From assembly GCA_016302435.1 (NCBI GenBank), contig JAEDNQ010000013.1:1-22696 (forward strand): a stretch of DNA of 22,696 nucleotides, written 5' to 3'. Of this stretch, positions 7,742 through 16,165 are shown in pieces. How positions within the stretch are numbered: the stretch's first letter is position 1; every line of letters begins with the position of its first letter. The notes beneath the pieces are model-generated. The model searched no databases. It saw only the letters and a program-made list of their open reading frames with translations, and had not been told where the DNA came from. The position numbers were made by a program, and so were the translations under genes. The stretch comes from Bacteroidaceae bacterium (GTDB taxonomy: Bacteria; Bacteroidota; Bacteroidia; Bacteroidales; Bacteroidaceae).

Positions 7742-9301
7742 ATGATAAGAAAAAAACTTACCCCACGTCAGAAGATGATCAACCTGATGTACGTTGTGCT
7801 CATGGCCATGCTGGCGCTCAACGTATCGTCAGACGTGCTCATTGGCTTCTCTCTTGTGGACGAAGGACTCAACCGCACAAAGGAAAACTCCGCAGCGCAG
7901 AACGATGCCATATACAAGGAACTCGAAGCGGCCATGAGTCAAAATCCGGAGAAGACACGACAGTGGTACGAAAAAGCACAGCAGGTGCGCAAGATGTCTG
8001 ACTCGCTATACACATTTGCAGAAGACCTCAAGTGGGAGATAGCCCGACAGGCTGACGGCGCAGACGCTGACCTCAACGACATCAAGGGAAGAGACAATCT
8101 CGAGGCTGCCACTCACGTGATGCTCGCCCCTGGCATAGGCAAAGGAGACCAACTCAAGAAAGCCATAGAAACCTACAGAGACGGCATAACAGCCATGATA
8201 ACCAATGAGCAGCAGAAAAAGATCATACAGTCTAACCTGACGACCGAAGTGCCACAAAAAGCCAAACTAATGGGCAAGAACTGGCAAGAATACCTCTTCG
8301 AGAACACACCTGTGGCAGCTGCCATCACTCTTCTCACAAAACTGCAGACGGATGTCCGACATGCTGAGGGAGAGATGCTCCACCAGCTTGTGGCCAACAT
8401 AGACGTCAAGGACGTGAGAGTGAACCAAATCAACGCATACGTCATACCGAACTCTCAGACGGTTGTCAGAGGCGGCAAATTCTCCGCACAAATCATCATG
8501 GCAGCAGTCGACAGCACACAGCGACCTGAGATATATGTGGGCAACACGCTCCTCAAGTCTGACAACGGGCGATACGAAACCATCTGCAACTCCACGGGAG
8601 ACTTCACGCTGAAAGGATACCTCGTCATGAAAAACGGCGACGGAGAGACCATAAGGAGAGAGTTTGAACAGCCCTACACCGTGGTTGAACCCTCAGCTAC
8701 AGTCAGTGCCACAATGATGAACATGCTCTACGCCGGATATCAAAACCCCATCAGCGTCAGTGTGCCCGGAGTCCCGAGCAACCGTATCTCTCTCTCCATG
8801 ACCAACGGAAGCCTGACGAAAAAAGATGGCGGCAACTACGTGGCAGTCCCTTCTAAGGTGGGGGAAGACGTCACCTTTACCGTCACAGCCCTCAACGAAG
8901 GCAGACAACAGGAAATGGGCAAATTCACTTTCCACGTGCGCAAACTCCCCGACCCAACAGGATATCTGCAGTACACCGACTCAAAGGGCAACACCACACG
9001 CTTCAAGGGCGGAAGGATAACCAAGCAGGCTGTCATAGCTGCAGGAGGAATAGGGGCCGCCATAGACGATGGCTTGCTCGACATAGCCTTCAAGGTAGTG
9101 GGCTTTGAGACGCTCTTCATCGACAACATGGGCAACACAGTGCCAGAAGTGAGCAACTCTGCCACATTCACCCCTAACCAGCTGTCCAAGATACGCTCAC
9201 TCTCACGTGGCAAACTATTCAACATCAGACGCATCAGAGTAGTTGGTCCCGACGGCATAGAACGAACACTCACGTCGCCAGTAGAAGTCATCATCAACTA
9301 A
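7742..9301 (+). CDS. porM: Type IX secretion motor protein PorM/GldM
   Basis: A 519-residue protein with one N-terminal transmembrane helix (about 14-33, LMYVVLMAMLALNVSSDVL) and a large periplasmic part that reaches to the PorKN ring and transmits torque from the PorL ring. The opening MIRKKLTPRQKMINLMYVVL is the family signature, with the basic residues at the cytoplasmic face. Known homologues fold into four periplasmic domains (D1 helical, D2-D4 beta-rich); here residues about 40-220 are helical and charged and the remainder is beta-rich, consistent with that plan. Length matches the family. It starts 83 bp after porL and is followed by porN after 45 bp. Confidence 0.96.
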   Translation: MIRKKLTPRQKMINLMYVVLMAMLALNVSSDVLIGFSLVDEGLNRTKENSAAQNDAIYKELEAAMSQNPEKTRQWYEKAQQVRKMSDSLYTFAEDLKWEIARQADGADADLNDIKGRDNLEAATHVMLAPGIGKGDQLKKAIETYRDGITAMITNEQQKKIIQSNLTTEVPQKAKLMGKNWQEYLFENTPVAAAITLLTKLQTDVRHAEGEMLHQLVANIDVKDVRVNQINAYVIPNSQTVVRGGKFSAQIIMAAVDSTQRPEIYVGNTLLKSDNGRYETICNSTGDFTLKGYLVMKNGDGETIRREFEQPYTVVEPSATVSATMMNMLYAGYQNPISVSVPGVPSNRISLSMTNGSLTKKDGGNYVAVPSKVGEDVTFTVTALNEGRQQEMGKFTFHVRKLPDPTGYLQYTDSKGNTTRFKGGRITKQAVIAAGGIGAAIDDGLLDIAFKVVGFETLFIDNMGNTVPEVSNSATFTPNQLSKIRSLSRGKLFNIRRIRVVGPDGIERTLTSPVEVIIN

Positions 9302-9346
9302 CTGCCGTATATACACAGATGTACATACAATAATGATTATAAACAC

Positions 9347-10435
9347 ATGAACATGAAACATATACTATTCATTCTCATATCCCTGTGCTTCATGGGTACC
9401 GCAACAGCACAACCAAAGAAAAGCCGTGTGCAGACAACCCGGAGCGCATCCGCCAAAAAGGCGCAAGATGCCACACCTTCACGAGCCAGCCTCATGTTCC
9501 CGACATCCGTGGATGTGCCTGAGACACCAACGTGGAGACGTGACATCTACCGCACCCTCGACCTCACCAAAGATGAGAATGCTCCCCTCTACTTCCCAGT
9601 CGAACCTCAGGGTGACAATATCAACCTTTTCACCCTCCTCTTCCAGCTGCTCAACACTGGCAAGATACCTGCTTATGAATACAAGCTCGACGGAGTGGAA
9701 GACTTCCAGCAGAGCAATCGCATGCACTTCAAAGACATGCTCGAACGCTACCATATCTTCTACGAAGTCAACGGCAACAGCATCAAAGTGGAGCCAAGCG
9801 ACATCCCGTCAGCAGAGGTGCTCAGCTTCAACGTCAAAGAAAGCAGCTACTACGACCAGCACACAGCCACCTTCCAAAGCCGTGTTGTAGCCATCTGCCC
9901 AGTGCTCCACCGCACTGACGACTTCGACACGAGAGTGAACAAATATCCCATGTTCTGGGTGAAATATGACGACATCAAGACATACCTCAGCGGCAGAGAG
10001 ATTATGACCAGCAATCTCAACAATGCAGCCCGCATGTCAATGGAGGACTTCTTCGCCACCAACCACTACAAGGGCGAAATCTACATGACCACCAACATGC
10101 AGAACCGTTCGCTCCAGCAGTACTGCGCCACCGACTCACTCCTCAAGAAAGAACAGAAGCGCATAGAAAAAGAGATGACCGACTTCGAGGCCCACATCTG
10201 GGCAACACCTGTCGACTCAGCCGAGATAGCCAAGCGCGACTCCATAGCTGCATTGGCCGATAAGGGAAAGAAGTCACGCAGGATGGCATCCTCTGACAGC
10301 AAGTCGTCATCAGCATCACGCACAAGCCGACGCAGCAGCTCTTCCTCAGAAAAGGCAAGCAAATCGAGCAGCAAGTCATCTGGCGGTTCGAGCAGCTCAG
10401 GTCCAAGAGTGTCTGTGCGCCGACAGAGACATTAA
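9347..10435 (+). CDS. porN: Type IX secretion ring protein PorN/GldN
   Basis: A 362-residue periplasmic protein that pairs with lipoprotein PorK to build the type IX secretion ring. Residues 1-21 form a signal peptide ending ATA before QPKK; a second ATG two codons later (9353) could equally be the start. The core contains recognisable PorN/GldN motifs such as WRRDIYRTLDL (42-52), APLYFPVEPQ and the FWVKYDDIKTYL segment. The last roughly 57 residues (306-362) are a low-complexity Ser/Lys/Arg-rich tail with runs of four or five serines, ending RRQRH. It is the last gene of the porPKLMN group, with a terminator about 40 bp downstream. Confidence 0.94.
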   Translation: MNMKHILFILISLCFMGTATAQPKKSRVQTTRSASAKKAQDATPSRASLMFPTSVDVPETPTWRRDIYRTLDLTKDENAPLYFPVEPQGDNINLFTLLFQLLNTGKIPAYEYKLDGVEDFQQSNRMHFKDMLERYHIFYEVNGNSIKVEPSDIPSAEVLSFNVKESSYYDQHTATFQSRVVAICPVLHRTDDFDTRVNKYPMFWVKYDDIKTYLSGREIMTSNLNNAARMSMEDFFATNHYKGEIYMTTNMQNRSLQQYCATDSLLKKEQKRIEKEMTDFEAHIWATPVDSAEIAKRDSIAALADKGKKSRRMASSDSKSSSASRTSRRSSSSSEKASKSSSKSSGGSSSSGPRVSVRRQRH

Positions 10436-10473
10436 AGCGACATCAGCATAGCAAACAAGCACTGAATGAATAA

Positions 10474-10507
10474 AAATAGCCCATCGTCAACAGACTTTGG
10501 GCTATTT
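10474..10507 (+). terminator. Terminator after porN
   Basis: The arms AAATAGCCCA (10474-10483) and TGGGCTATTT (10498-10507) are perfect 10-base inverted copies with a 14-base loop, followed by CATTTTG. This suits the end of the por operon. The Ts after the stem overlap the -33 element of the next promoter, so the terminator and the next promoter are packed together. Confidence 0.75.
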
Positions 10508-10510
10508 CAT

Positions 10511-10541
10511 TTTGCCAATATAGGAAATTGTCGTACTTTTG
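10511..10541 (+). promoter_or_regulatory. Bacteroidetes-type promoter of the threonine operon
   Basis: TTTG at 10511-10514 and TACTTTTG at 10534-10541 match the Bacteroidetes housekeeping consensus TTTG, 19-21 bp, TAnnTTTG exactly, with a 19-bp spacer. Transcription would start near 10548 and leave a leader of about 118 nt before the GTG of thrA. I find no Thr- or Ile-rich leader peptide like E. coli thrL and no riboswitch that I recognise in the leader. Confidence 0.75.
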
Positions 10542-10665
10542 TACCAATTTTCGTGGATGTGCTCCATGGCATGGGTACTGCATGTCACGCAGATGTTGTA
10601 TTTCTGTATGTGCCCACCAGCCTTGCATGTCCTTTTATTATTAATTTTAACTTATATTTTTCATC

Positions 10666-13152
10666 GTGAAAGTATTAAAGTTTGGCGGAACATCCGTAGG
10701 TTCCGTAGAGAGCATTCTCAACTTGAAAAAGATTGTAGAGGCATGCGACGAGCCTGTAGTAGTTGTCGTGTCAGCCCTTGGAGGCATCACAGATAAGCTC
10801 ATCAACACCTCCAAGCTTGCTGTCGCTGGCGACTCGTCCTACCTCACAGCATACGAAGAGATGGTAGAGCGTCATCATCAGATGATAGACTCCATCATAG
10901 CAGACAAGAAGAAGAAAGAAGAACTGCTCGCCATCGTCGACGAACTGCTCGGACAGCTCAAGAGCATCTATCAGGGTGTATACCTCATAGGCGACTTGAG
11001 TGAAAAGACGAGCAATGCCATCGTGTCATACGGCGAACGCATATCAAGCAATATTGTTGCCACACTTGTCACAAATGCCAAGTGGTACAACTCGCTCGAA
11101 TTTATAAAGACGAAGAAGAAGCAAGGCAAAAACCTCTTCTCCAACTCCATCAGCACACCACTCATTCGCAACGCCTTCAACGACTTCATCCAGGGCACAG
11201 CGTCCAACAGCGTATGCCTTGTGCCAGGATTCATATCCACTGACAGCGCAACAGGCGAGGTGACCAATCTCGGCAGAGGTGGCAGCGACTATACAGCAGC
11301 CATCCTGGCAGCAGCCCTCGACGCTAAAGTGCTGGAGATATGGACAGACGTGTCAGGCTTCATGACAGCCGACCCAAGAGTCATCAACAATGCCTACCCC
11401 ATCGACAAACTCTCATATATCGAGGCCACAGAGCTCTGCAACTTCGGAGCCAAGGTTGTCTATCCCCCAACCATCTATCCCGTCTGCATCAAAAACATAC
11501 CCATCCTCATCAAAAACACCTTCCGACCAGAGGACAAAGGCACCATCATCACCAATGACAGCGGCATAGAAGACAACGGCAGGGCCATCAAGGGCATATC
11601 GTCTATCAACAACACATCGCTCATCACTGTCAGTGGACTTTCCATGGTAGGCGTCATCGGAGTCAACAAGCGCATCTTCACCACCCTCGCTGCCAACGGC
11701 GTGAGTGTCTTTATGGTCAGCCAGGCCAGCTCAGAGAACAGCACCTCCATCGGTGTGCGAGACGAAGACGCCGACCGCGCATGCGAAGTGCTCAATGAAG
11801 AGTTCGCCAAGGAGATAGAGATGGGAGCCATGTACAAGATGACACTCGAGCGCGAGCTCGCCACCATAGCCATAGTGGGTGAGAACATGAAGCACACCCC
11901 TGGCATCGCCGGCAAGCTCTTCGGCACACTCGGCCGCAACGGTATCAGTGTCATAGCCTGCGCACAGGGAGCCAGCGAAACCAACATATCCTTCGTCGTG
12001 GAGCGCAAACTCCTCCGCAAGTCACTCAACGTCATCCACGACAGCTTTTTTCTGTCAGAATATCAGGTTCTGAACGTCTTCCTCTGCGGCATTGGCACCG
12101 TAGGAGGCAGCCTCCTCGAACAGATAGCAGGACAACGACAGAAACTCATGAAGGAGCGCAACCTCCAAATCAATATCGTAGGCATAGCCTCTGGCCACAA
12201 TGCCCTCTTCGACCGCAACGGCATAGACCTCACAGCCTTTGAAGAAGACGGAGCATTCAGCATCGCCCGCCTCCGCCAGGGAGTGAAAGAAGCTCCTGCC
12301 AGCGACCTCACCCGCCTGAAAGAAGAAGTCATCGGCATGAACATCTTCAACAGCGTCTTCGTCGACTGCACAGCCAGCACCGACGTGGCAGGCCTCTATG
12401 AAGACTTCCTCAGCAACAACATATCTGTCGTTGCCGCCAACAAGGTCGCTGCCTCAAGCGACTACGACAACTACGCCAAGCTCAAGGCCACAGCGCGCAA
12501 GAGAGGCGTGAAATACCTCTTCGAGACCAACGTCGGCGCAGGTCTGCCCATCATCAACACCATCAACGACCTCATCAACTCAGGAGACAAGATACTCAAG
12601 CTCGAAGCCGTGCTCTCAGGCACACTCAACTTCATCTTCAACACCATCTCAGAAGACATACCATTCAGCGAGACAGTCAGACGCGCTAAAGAAGAAGGGT
12701 ATGCAGAGCCCGACCCACGCATCGACCTTTCGGGCAAGGATGTCATCCGCAAACTCGTCATACTCTCACGTGAGGCAGGCTACAAGTTCAATCAAGAAGA
12801 CGTGGAGAAGCACCTCTTCATCCCACAGTCATACTTCGACGGTTCGCTCGACGACTTCTGGAAGAATTTGCCTAACCTCGACGCCGACTTTGAAGAAAAG
12901 CGAAAGAAGATAGAAGCAGAGCACAAGAGATGGCGCTTCGTGGCAAAACTTGAAGATGGCAAAGGTTCCGTCTCATTGCAGACTGTAGACGAGCACCACC
13001 CCTTCTACGACCTCGAAGGTTCAAACAACATCATCCTCATCACTACTGAACGCTACAACCAGTACCCTATGCTCATCCAAGGCTACGGAGCTGGAGCCTC
13101 AGTTACAGCAGCTGGTGTATTTGCCGACATCATGTCAATAGCCAATATCTAA
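10666..13152 (+). CDS. thrA: Bifunctional aspartokinase / homoserine dehydrogenase
   Basis: An 828-residue fusion enzyme catalysing the first (aspartate to aspartyl phosphate) and third (aspartate semialdehyde to homoserine) steps towards threonine and methionine. The aspartokinase part opens with KFGGTSVGS (5-13) and has GRGGSDYTA (203-211). Two ACT-like segments follow (about 315-460; for example GLSMVGVIGV and a second copy with HTPGIAGKLF), the usual site of amino-acid feedback. The dehydrogenase part starts at about 470 with the nucleotide-binding GIGTVGGSLL (475-484), then ANKVAA, SGTLNFIF and the catalytic region EPDPRIDLSGKDVIRKL (around 681-697). The start is GTG 10666: the kinase motif begins immediately after it, so no later start is possible. 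It leads an operon with the ApgM-like protein and thrC. Confidence 0.95.
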   Translation: MKVLKFGGTSVGSVESILNLKKIVEACDEPVVVVVSALGGITDKLINTSKLAVAGDSSYLTAYEEMVERHHQMIDSIIADKKKKEELLAIVDELLGQLKSIYQGVYLIGDLSEKTSNAIVSYGERISSNIVATLVTNAKWYNSLEFIKTKKKQGKNLFSNSISTPLIRNAFNDFIQGTASNSVCLVPGFISTDSATGEVTNLGRGGSDYTAAILAAALDAKVLEIWTDVSGFMTADPRVINNAYPIDKLSYIEATELCNFGAKVVYPPTIYPVCIKNIPILIKNTFRPEDKGTIITNDSGIEDNGRAIKGISSINNTSLITVSGLSMVGVIGVNKRIFTTLAANGVSVFMVSQASSENSTSIGVRDEDADRACEVLNEEFAKEIEMGAMYKMTLERELATIAIVGENMKHTPGIAGKLFGTLGRNGISVIACAQGASETNISFVVERKLLRKSLNVIHDSFFLSEYQVLNVFLCGIGTVGGSLLEQIAGQRQKLMKERNLQINIVGIASGHNALFDRNGIDLTAFEEDGAFSIARLRQGVKEAPASDLTRLKEEVIGMNIFNSVFVDCTASTDVAGLYEDFLSNNISVVAANKVAASSDYDNYAKLKATARKRGVKYLFETNVGAGLPIINTINDLINSGDKILKLEAVLSGTLNFIFNTISEDIPFSETVRRAKEEGYAEPDPRIDLSGKDVIRKLVILSREAGYKFNQEDVEKHLFIPQSYFDGSLDDFWKNLPNLDADFEEKRKKIEAEHKRWRFVAKLEDGKGSVSLQTVDEHHPFYDLEGSNNIILITTERYNQYPMLIQGYGAGASVTAAGVFADIMSIANI

Positions 13153-13239
13153 CAGGCGCAGGGCATAATGATAGAAAGGTAGATGGCATGAATAATATCA
13201 GCCCTACCATTACTACACATTCCTACAACAACACACAAG

Positions 13240-14541
13240 ATGAAACATATCATAATACTCGGCGACGGCATGGCCGACTGGCACACCCCCCAACTCGACG
13301 GCAAGACACTCCTACAGCATGCCCACACACCCTACATGGACATGCTCGCCGCCAAAGGCCGAACAGGCATGCTAAAGACCGTGCAAGACGGATTCCACCC
13401 AGGCTCAGAGGTGGCAAACTCCAGCATACTCGGCTACGACCAAAACGAAGTGTATGAAGGTCGAGGCCCACTCGAAGCAGCCAGCATAGGAGTAGAGCTC
13501 GCAGCTGACGACATGGCCATCCGCTGCAACATCATCTGCATCGAAGGCGACCACATAAAAAACCACTCATGCGGACGACTTGAGACAGAAGAGGGCGACA
13601 CACTCATCAAATATCTTCAGCAACACCTCGCCGAGGACAAGGAGATAGTGGAGCGATACGGCCACATCGTCCATTTCTACACAGGAGTGCAATACCGCCA
13701 CCTGCTCGTCATCAACGGAGGCAGCAAACACATCAAGTGCACACCGCCCCATGACGTACCGCTCCATCCCTGGCGTCCCATCCTCGTCAAGCCTGACACA
13801 GAGGCAGAAGCCAAAGACACCAACAAGACAAGACTCTCCGCCACCGAGACAGCAGAGCTCCTCAACATACTCATCGTCAAGTCACAGTCCCTCCTCGCCA
13901 CCCATCCGCTCAACAAGCAGCGCATATCTGAGGGCAAGGACCCAGCCAACTCCATCTGGCCATGGGCAGGTGGCTACCGACCACACATGACACCGCTCAC
14001 AACCACCTTCCCGCAGATAAAACATGGAGCCGTCATCACGGCCGTAGACCTCATCCGAGGTATAGGTTCACTGGCAGGCCTGAGGGTCATCAACGTGGAA
14101 GGCGCCACAGGACTCTACGATACAAACTACGAAGGCAAGGCACAAGCCGCCATCGACGCACTCCGCACCGATGACTTCGTATACCTCCACATTGAAGCTT
14201 CCGATGAAGCTGGCCACGACGGTGACCTCAACCTGAAGCTACAGACCATCGAGAATCTCGACAGCCGAGCCATAGCCAAGATATATGAAGAGGTTAAAAA
14301 CTGGGGAGTGGCAGATACCCCCACAGCCGACATGGAACCTGTAGCCATAGCCGTACTGCCAGACCATCCCACCCCTGTAGCCCACCGCACCCACACGGCA
14401 GAGCCTATACCCTTCCTCATATACGCCCCAGGCATCAGTGCCGACAGCGTTCAGACTTTCGACGAAGACTCATGCCAGCAAGGATGCTACGGACTCCTCG
14501 AAAAAGACGGCTTCATCAAAGCCTTCATGGAGATTAAATAA
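13240..14541 (+). CDS. apgM: ApgM-family phosphoglycerate mutase homologue, proposed homoserine kinase
   Basis: A 433-residue protein of the alkaline phosphatase superfamily, archaeal-type cofactor-independent phosphoglycerate mutase branch. Metal and nucleophile positions look intact: D9 (GDGMAD), S62 in the ANSSILGYD block (59-67), D322 and H326 (ASDEAGHD), D375 and H376 (LPDHPTP) and H385 (HTAEP). In Bacteroidetes and some other groups this subfamily sits beside thrA and thrC where no GHMP-type thrB is found, and it is modelled as a functional analogue of homoserine kinase. The arrangement here (87 bp after thrA, 100 bp before thrC, no thrB between) is exactly that. I therefore favour O-phosphohomoserine formation over a glycolytic mutase role; the latter remains the alternative. 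The ATG at 13240 directly precedes the first beta strand. Confidence 0.88.
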   Translation: MKHIIILGDGMADWHTPQLDGKTLLQHAHTPYMDMLAAKGRTGMLKTVQDGFHPGSEVANSSILGYDQNEVYEGRGPLEAASIGVELAADDMAIRCNIICIEGDHIKNHSCGRLETEEGDTLIKYLQQHLAEDKEIVERYGHIVHFYTGVQYRHLLVINGGSKHIKCTPPHDVPLHPWRPILVKPDTEAEAKDTNKTRLSATETAELLNILIVKSQSLLATHPLNKQRISEGKDPANSIWPWAGGYRPHMTPLTTTFPQIKHGAVITAVDLIRGIGSLAGLRVINVEGATGLYDTNYEGKAQAAIDALRTDDFVYLHIEASDEAGHDGDLNLKLQTIENLDSRAIAKIYEEVKNWGVADTPTADMEPVAIAVLPDHPTPVAHRTHTAEPIPFLIYAPGISADSVQTFDEDSCQQGCYGLLEKDGFIKAFMEIK

Positions 14542-14563
14542 GACAAAGACTTCATAGGACTTT

Positions 14564-14626
14564 TAGAATCACTAGAAACTCTAGAAGCCTTAGAAGCTCT
14601 AGAAGCCCTAGAAACTCTAGAAAACA
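14564..14626. repeat. 9-bp tandem repeat array before thrC
   Basis: Seven consecutive 9-base units fill most of the 100-bp gap between the ApgM-like gene and thrC. They read TAGAATCAC, TAGAAACTC, TAGAAGCCT, TAGAAGCTC, TAGAAGCCC, TAGAAACTC and TAGAAAACA, all in one register. TAGAA is invariant and the last four bases vary. Several unit junctions create TCTAGA palindromes. The array ends 15 bp before the thrC ATG, so in a polycistronic mRNA it would lie directly at the thrC translation start. Confidence 0.85.
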
Positions 14627-14641
14627 AAAAAACACAACAAC

Positions 14642-15943
14642 ATGAAATACTACAGCACCAATCAACAAGCTCCCATAGCCACCCTCGAAAAGGCAGTAGT
14701 CAAAGGCTTGGCAGAAGACAAAGGTCTCTACATGCCCGAGCACATCAAGCCACTGCCCAAAGAGTTTTTCGACAACATAGAAAACCTCTCCTTTCAGGAG
14801 ATAGCATACACCGTAGCTGACGCGTTCTTCGGTGAAGACGTGCCAGCCGAGGACCTCAAGCGCATTGTCTACGACACCCTGTCCTTCGATGTGCCAGCAG
14901 TCAAAGTCACAGACAGCATCTACTCTCTCGAACTCTTCCACGGTCCCACACTGGCCTTCAAAGATGTAGGCGCACGCTTCATGGCTCGCCTCCTCCAGTA
15001 TTTCCTCAAGAAAGAAGGCAAAGGAGAAGTCAATGTCCTCGTGGCGACCTCTGGCGACACGGGGTCTGCCGTTGCCAACGGCTTCCTTGGTGTCGACGGC
15101 ATACACGTCTACGTCCTCTACCCAAAAGGTAAAGTAAGCCCTATACAAGAGTGCCAGTTCACCACACTCGGCCAAAACATCACAGCCGTAGAGGTCGACG
15201 GAGTCTTCGACGACTGCCAGGCACTCGTCAAGAGCGCATTCATGGATGCAGATCTCAACGCCCACATGCGCCTGACCTCAGCCAACTCCATCAACGTGGC
15301 ACGTTTCCTCCCACAGTCATTCTACTATTTCTATGCCTACGCACAGATGAAGAAACTCGGTCTGGCAGACCAGCTCGTAGTATGCGTGCCCTCTGGCAAC
15401 TTCGGCAATATCTGCTCTGCTCTCTTCGGCAAGAAGATGGGCCTGCCCATCAAACGCTTCATAGCCGCAAACAACGCCAACGACATATTCTTCAAATACC
15501 TGCAGACAGGCAAATACGAGCCCAAGGCATCAGTGCAGACAATAGCCAATGCCATGGACGTAGGCGACCCCAGCAATTTCGCCCGCATATACGACCTCTA
15601 TGGCAAAGACCATGCTGCCATCTGCGCCGACATCAGCGGGGCCACATACGCCGACTCACAGATAGCAGACACCATCCGCCAAGTAGAGGCCACCACAGGA
15701 TATGTATGCGACCCCCACGGAGCCTGCGGATTCAGAGCGCTGCAAGAAGGTCTCGAGCCCGGAGAGACAGGCATCTTCCTTGAGACAGCCCACCCAGCCA
15801 AGTTCAAGGACACTGTGGACAGCATCCTCGGCAAGAGCATCGACATTCCTGCCAAGCTCCAAGCCTTCATGCAAGGCACAAAACAAAGCACACCGATGAC
15901 AAGACACTTTGCAGACTTCAAGCAATACCTGCTCGCAGAGTAA
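14642..15943 (+). CDS. thrC: Threonine synthase
   Basis: A 433-residue PLP enzyme converting O-phosphohomoserine to threonine, the last pathway step. The N-terminus MKYYSTNQ and GLAEDKGLYMPE are typical of the E. coli-type class. The PLP lysine is K107 in HGPTLAFKDVGARF (100-113), the same number as in E. coli ThrC. ATSGDTGSAVANGF (about 136-149) binds phosphate, SANSINVARFLPQ and VPSGNFGNICS follow in the expected order. Length is normal. It completes a thrA-apgM-like-thrC operon: the ApgM-like protein would make its substrate. The start ATG is preceded by an A/C-rich stretch and the 9-bp repeat array, with no Shine-Dalgarno sequence. Confidence 0.96.
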   Translation: MKYYSTNQQAPIATLEKAVVKGLAEDKGLYMPEHIKPLPKEFFDNIENLSFQEIAYTVADAFFGEDVPAEDLKRIVYDTLSFDVPAVKVTDSIYSLELFHGPTLAFKDVGARFMARLLQYFLKKEGKGEVNVLVATSGDTGSAVANGFLGVDGIHVYVLYPKGKVSPIQECQFTTLGQNITAVEVDGVFDDCQALVKSAFMDADLNAHMRLTSANSINVARFLPQSFYYFYAYAQMKKLGLADQLVVCVPSGNFGNICSALFGKKMGLPIKRFIAANNANDIFFKYLQTGKYEPKASVQTIANAMDVGDPSNFARIYDLYGKDHAAICADISGATYADSQIADTIRQVEATTGYVCDPHGACGFRALQEGLEPGETGIFLETAHPAKFKDTVDSILGKSIDIPAKLQAFMQGTKQSTPMTRHFADFKQYLLAE

Positions 15944-16000
15944 CAACACACACAAGCACAGGAAAGGACACATACAGCCCTACCTGTGCTTTGCTATAGA

Positions 16001-16126
16001 AACGATAGTAACGTTAGAAACGATAATAACGATAATAACGTTAGAAACGATAATGACGTTAATAACGATAATGACGTTAATAACGATAATAACGTCAGTA
16101 ACGATAATAACGTCAGTAACGATAAC
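16001..16126. repeat. Fourteen-unit 9-bp tandem repeat array upstream of the HD-domain gene
   Basis: Fourteen perfect-length 9-base units run without slippage. Most are AACGATAAT, alternating with variants AACGTTAGA, GACGTTAAT and AACGTCAGT. The alternation gives a secondary 18-bp period in the second half. ACGT cores make neighbouring units partly self-complementary. The array fills most of the 222-bp gap after thrC. It is in frame with the downstream gene and without stops in that frame, so a GTG at 15986 could in principle add an Asn/Asp-rich N-terminus; I judge it untranslated because the family start fits GTG 16166 much better. Confidence 0.9.
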
Positions 16127-16165
16127 CCCCACAGCAGCCATCCACCTCAAAAATCTCAGAACATC

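Noticed and set aside
10539..10796. Possible leader peptide or small gene upstream of and into thrA
   Set aside because: It overlaps thrA in another frame, is rich in Leu, Cys and Met rather than Thr or Ile, and has no pause/terminator arrangement.
14552..15265. 237-codon open frame on the - strand across the start of thrC and the 9-bp array
   Set aside because: It lies opposite conserved thrC sequence and encodes a low-complexity Leu/Glu/Val-rich protein typical of a shadow frame; its C-terminal end is simply the translated repeat array.
15986..16165. N-terminal extension of the HD-domain protein from GTG 15986
   Set aside because: The 60 extra residues are mainly the translated 9-bp array; starting at GTG 16166 places the first transmembrane helix as in the family. 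Kept as a finding because it can be tested.
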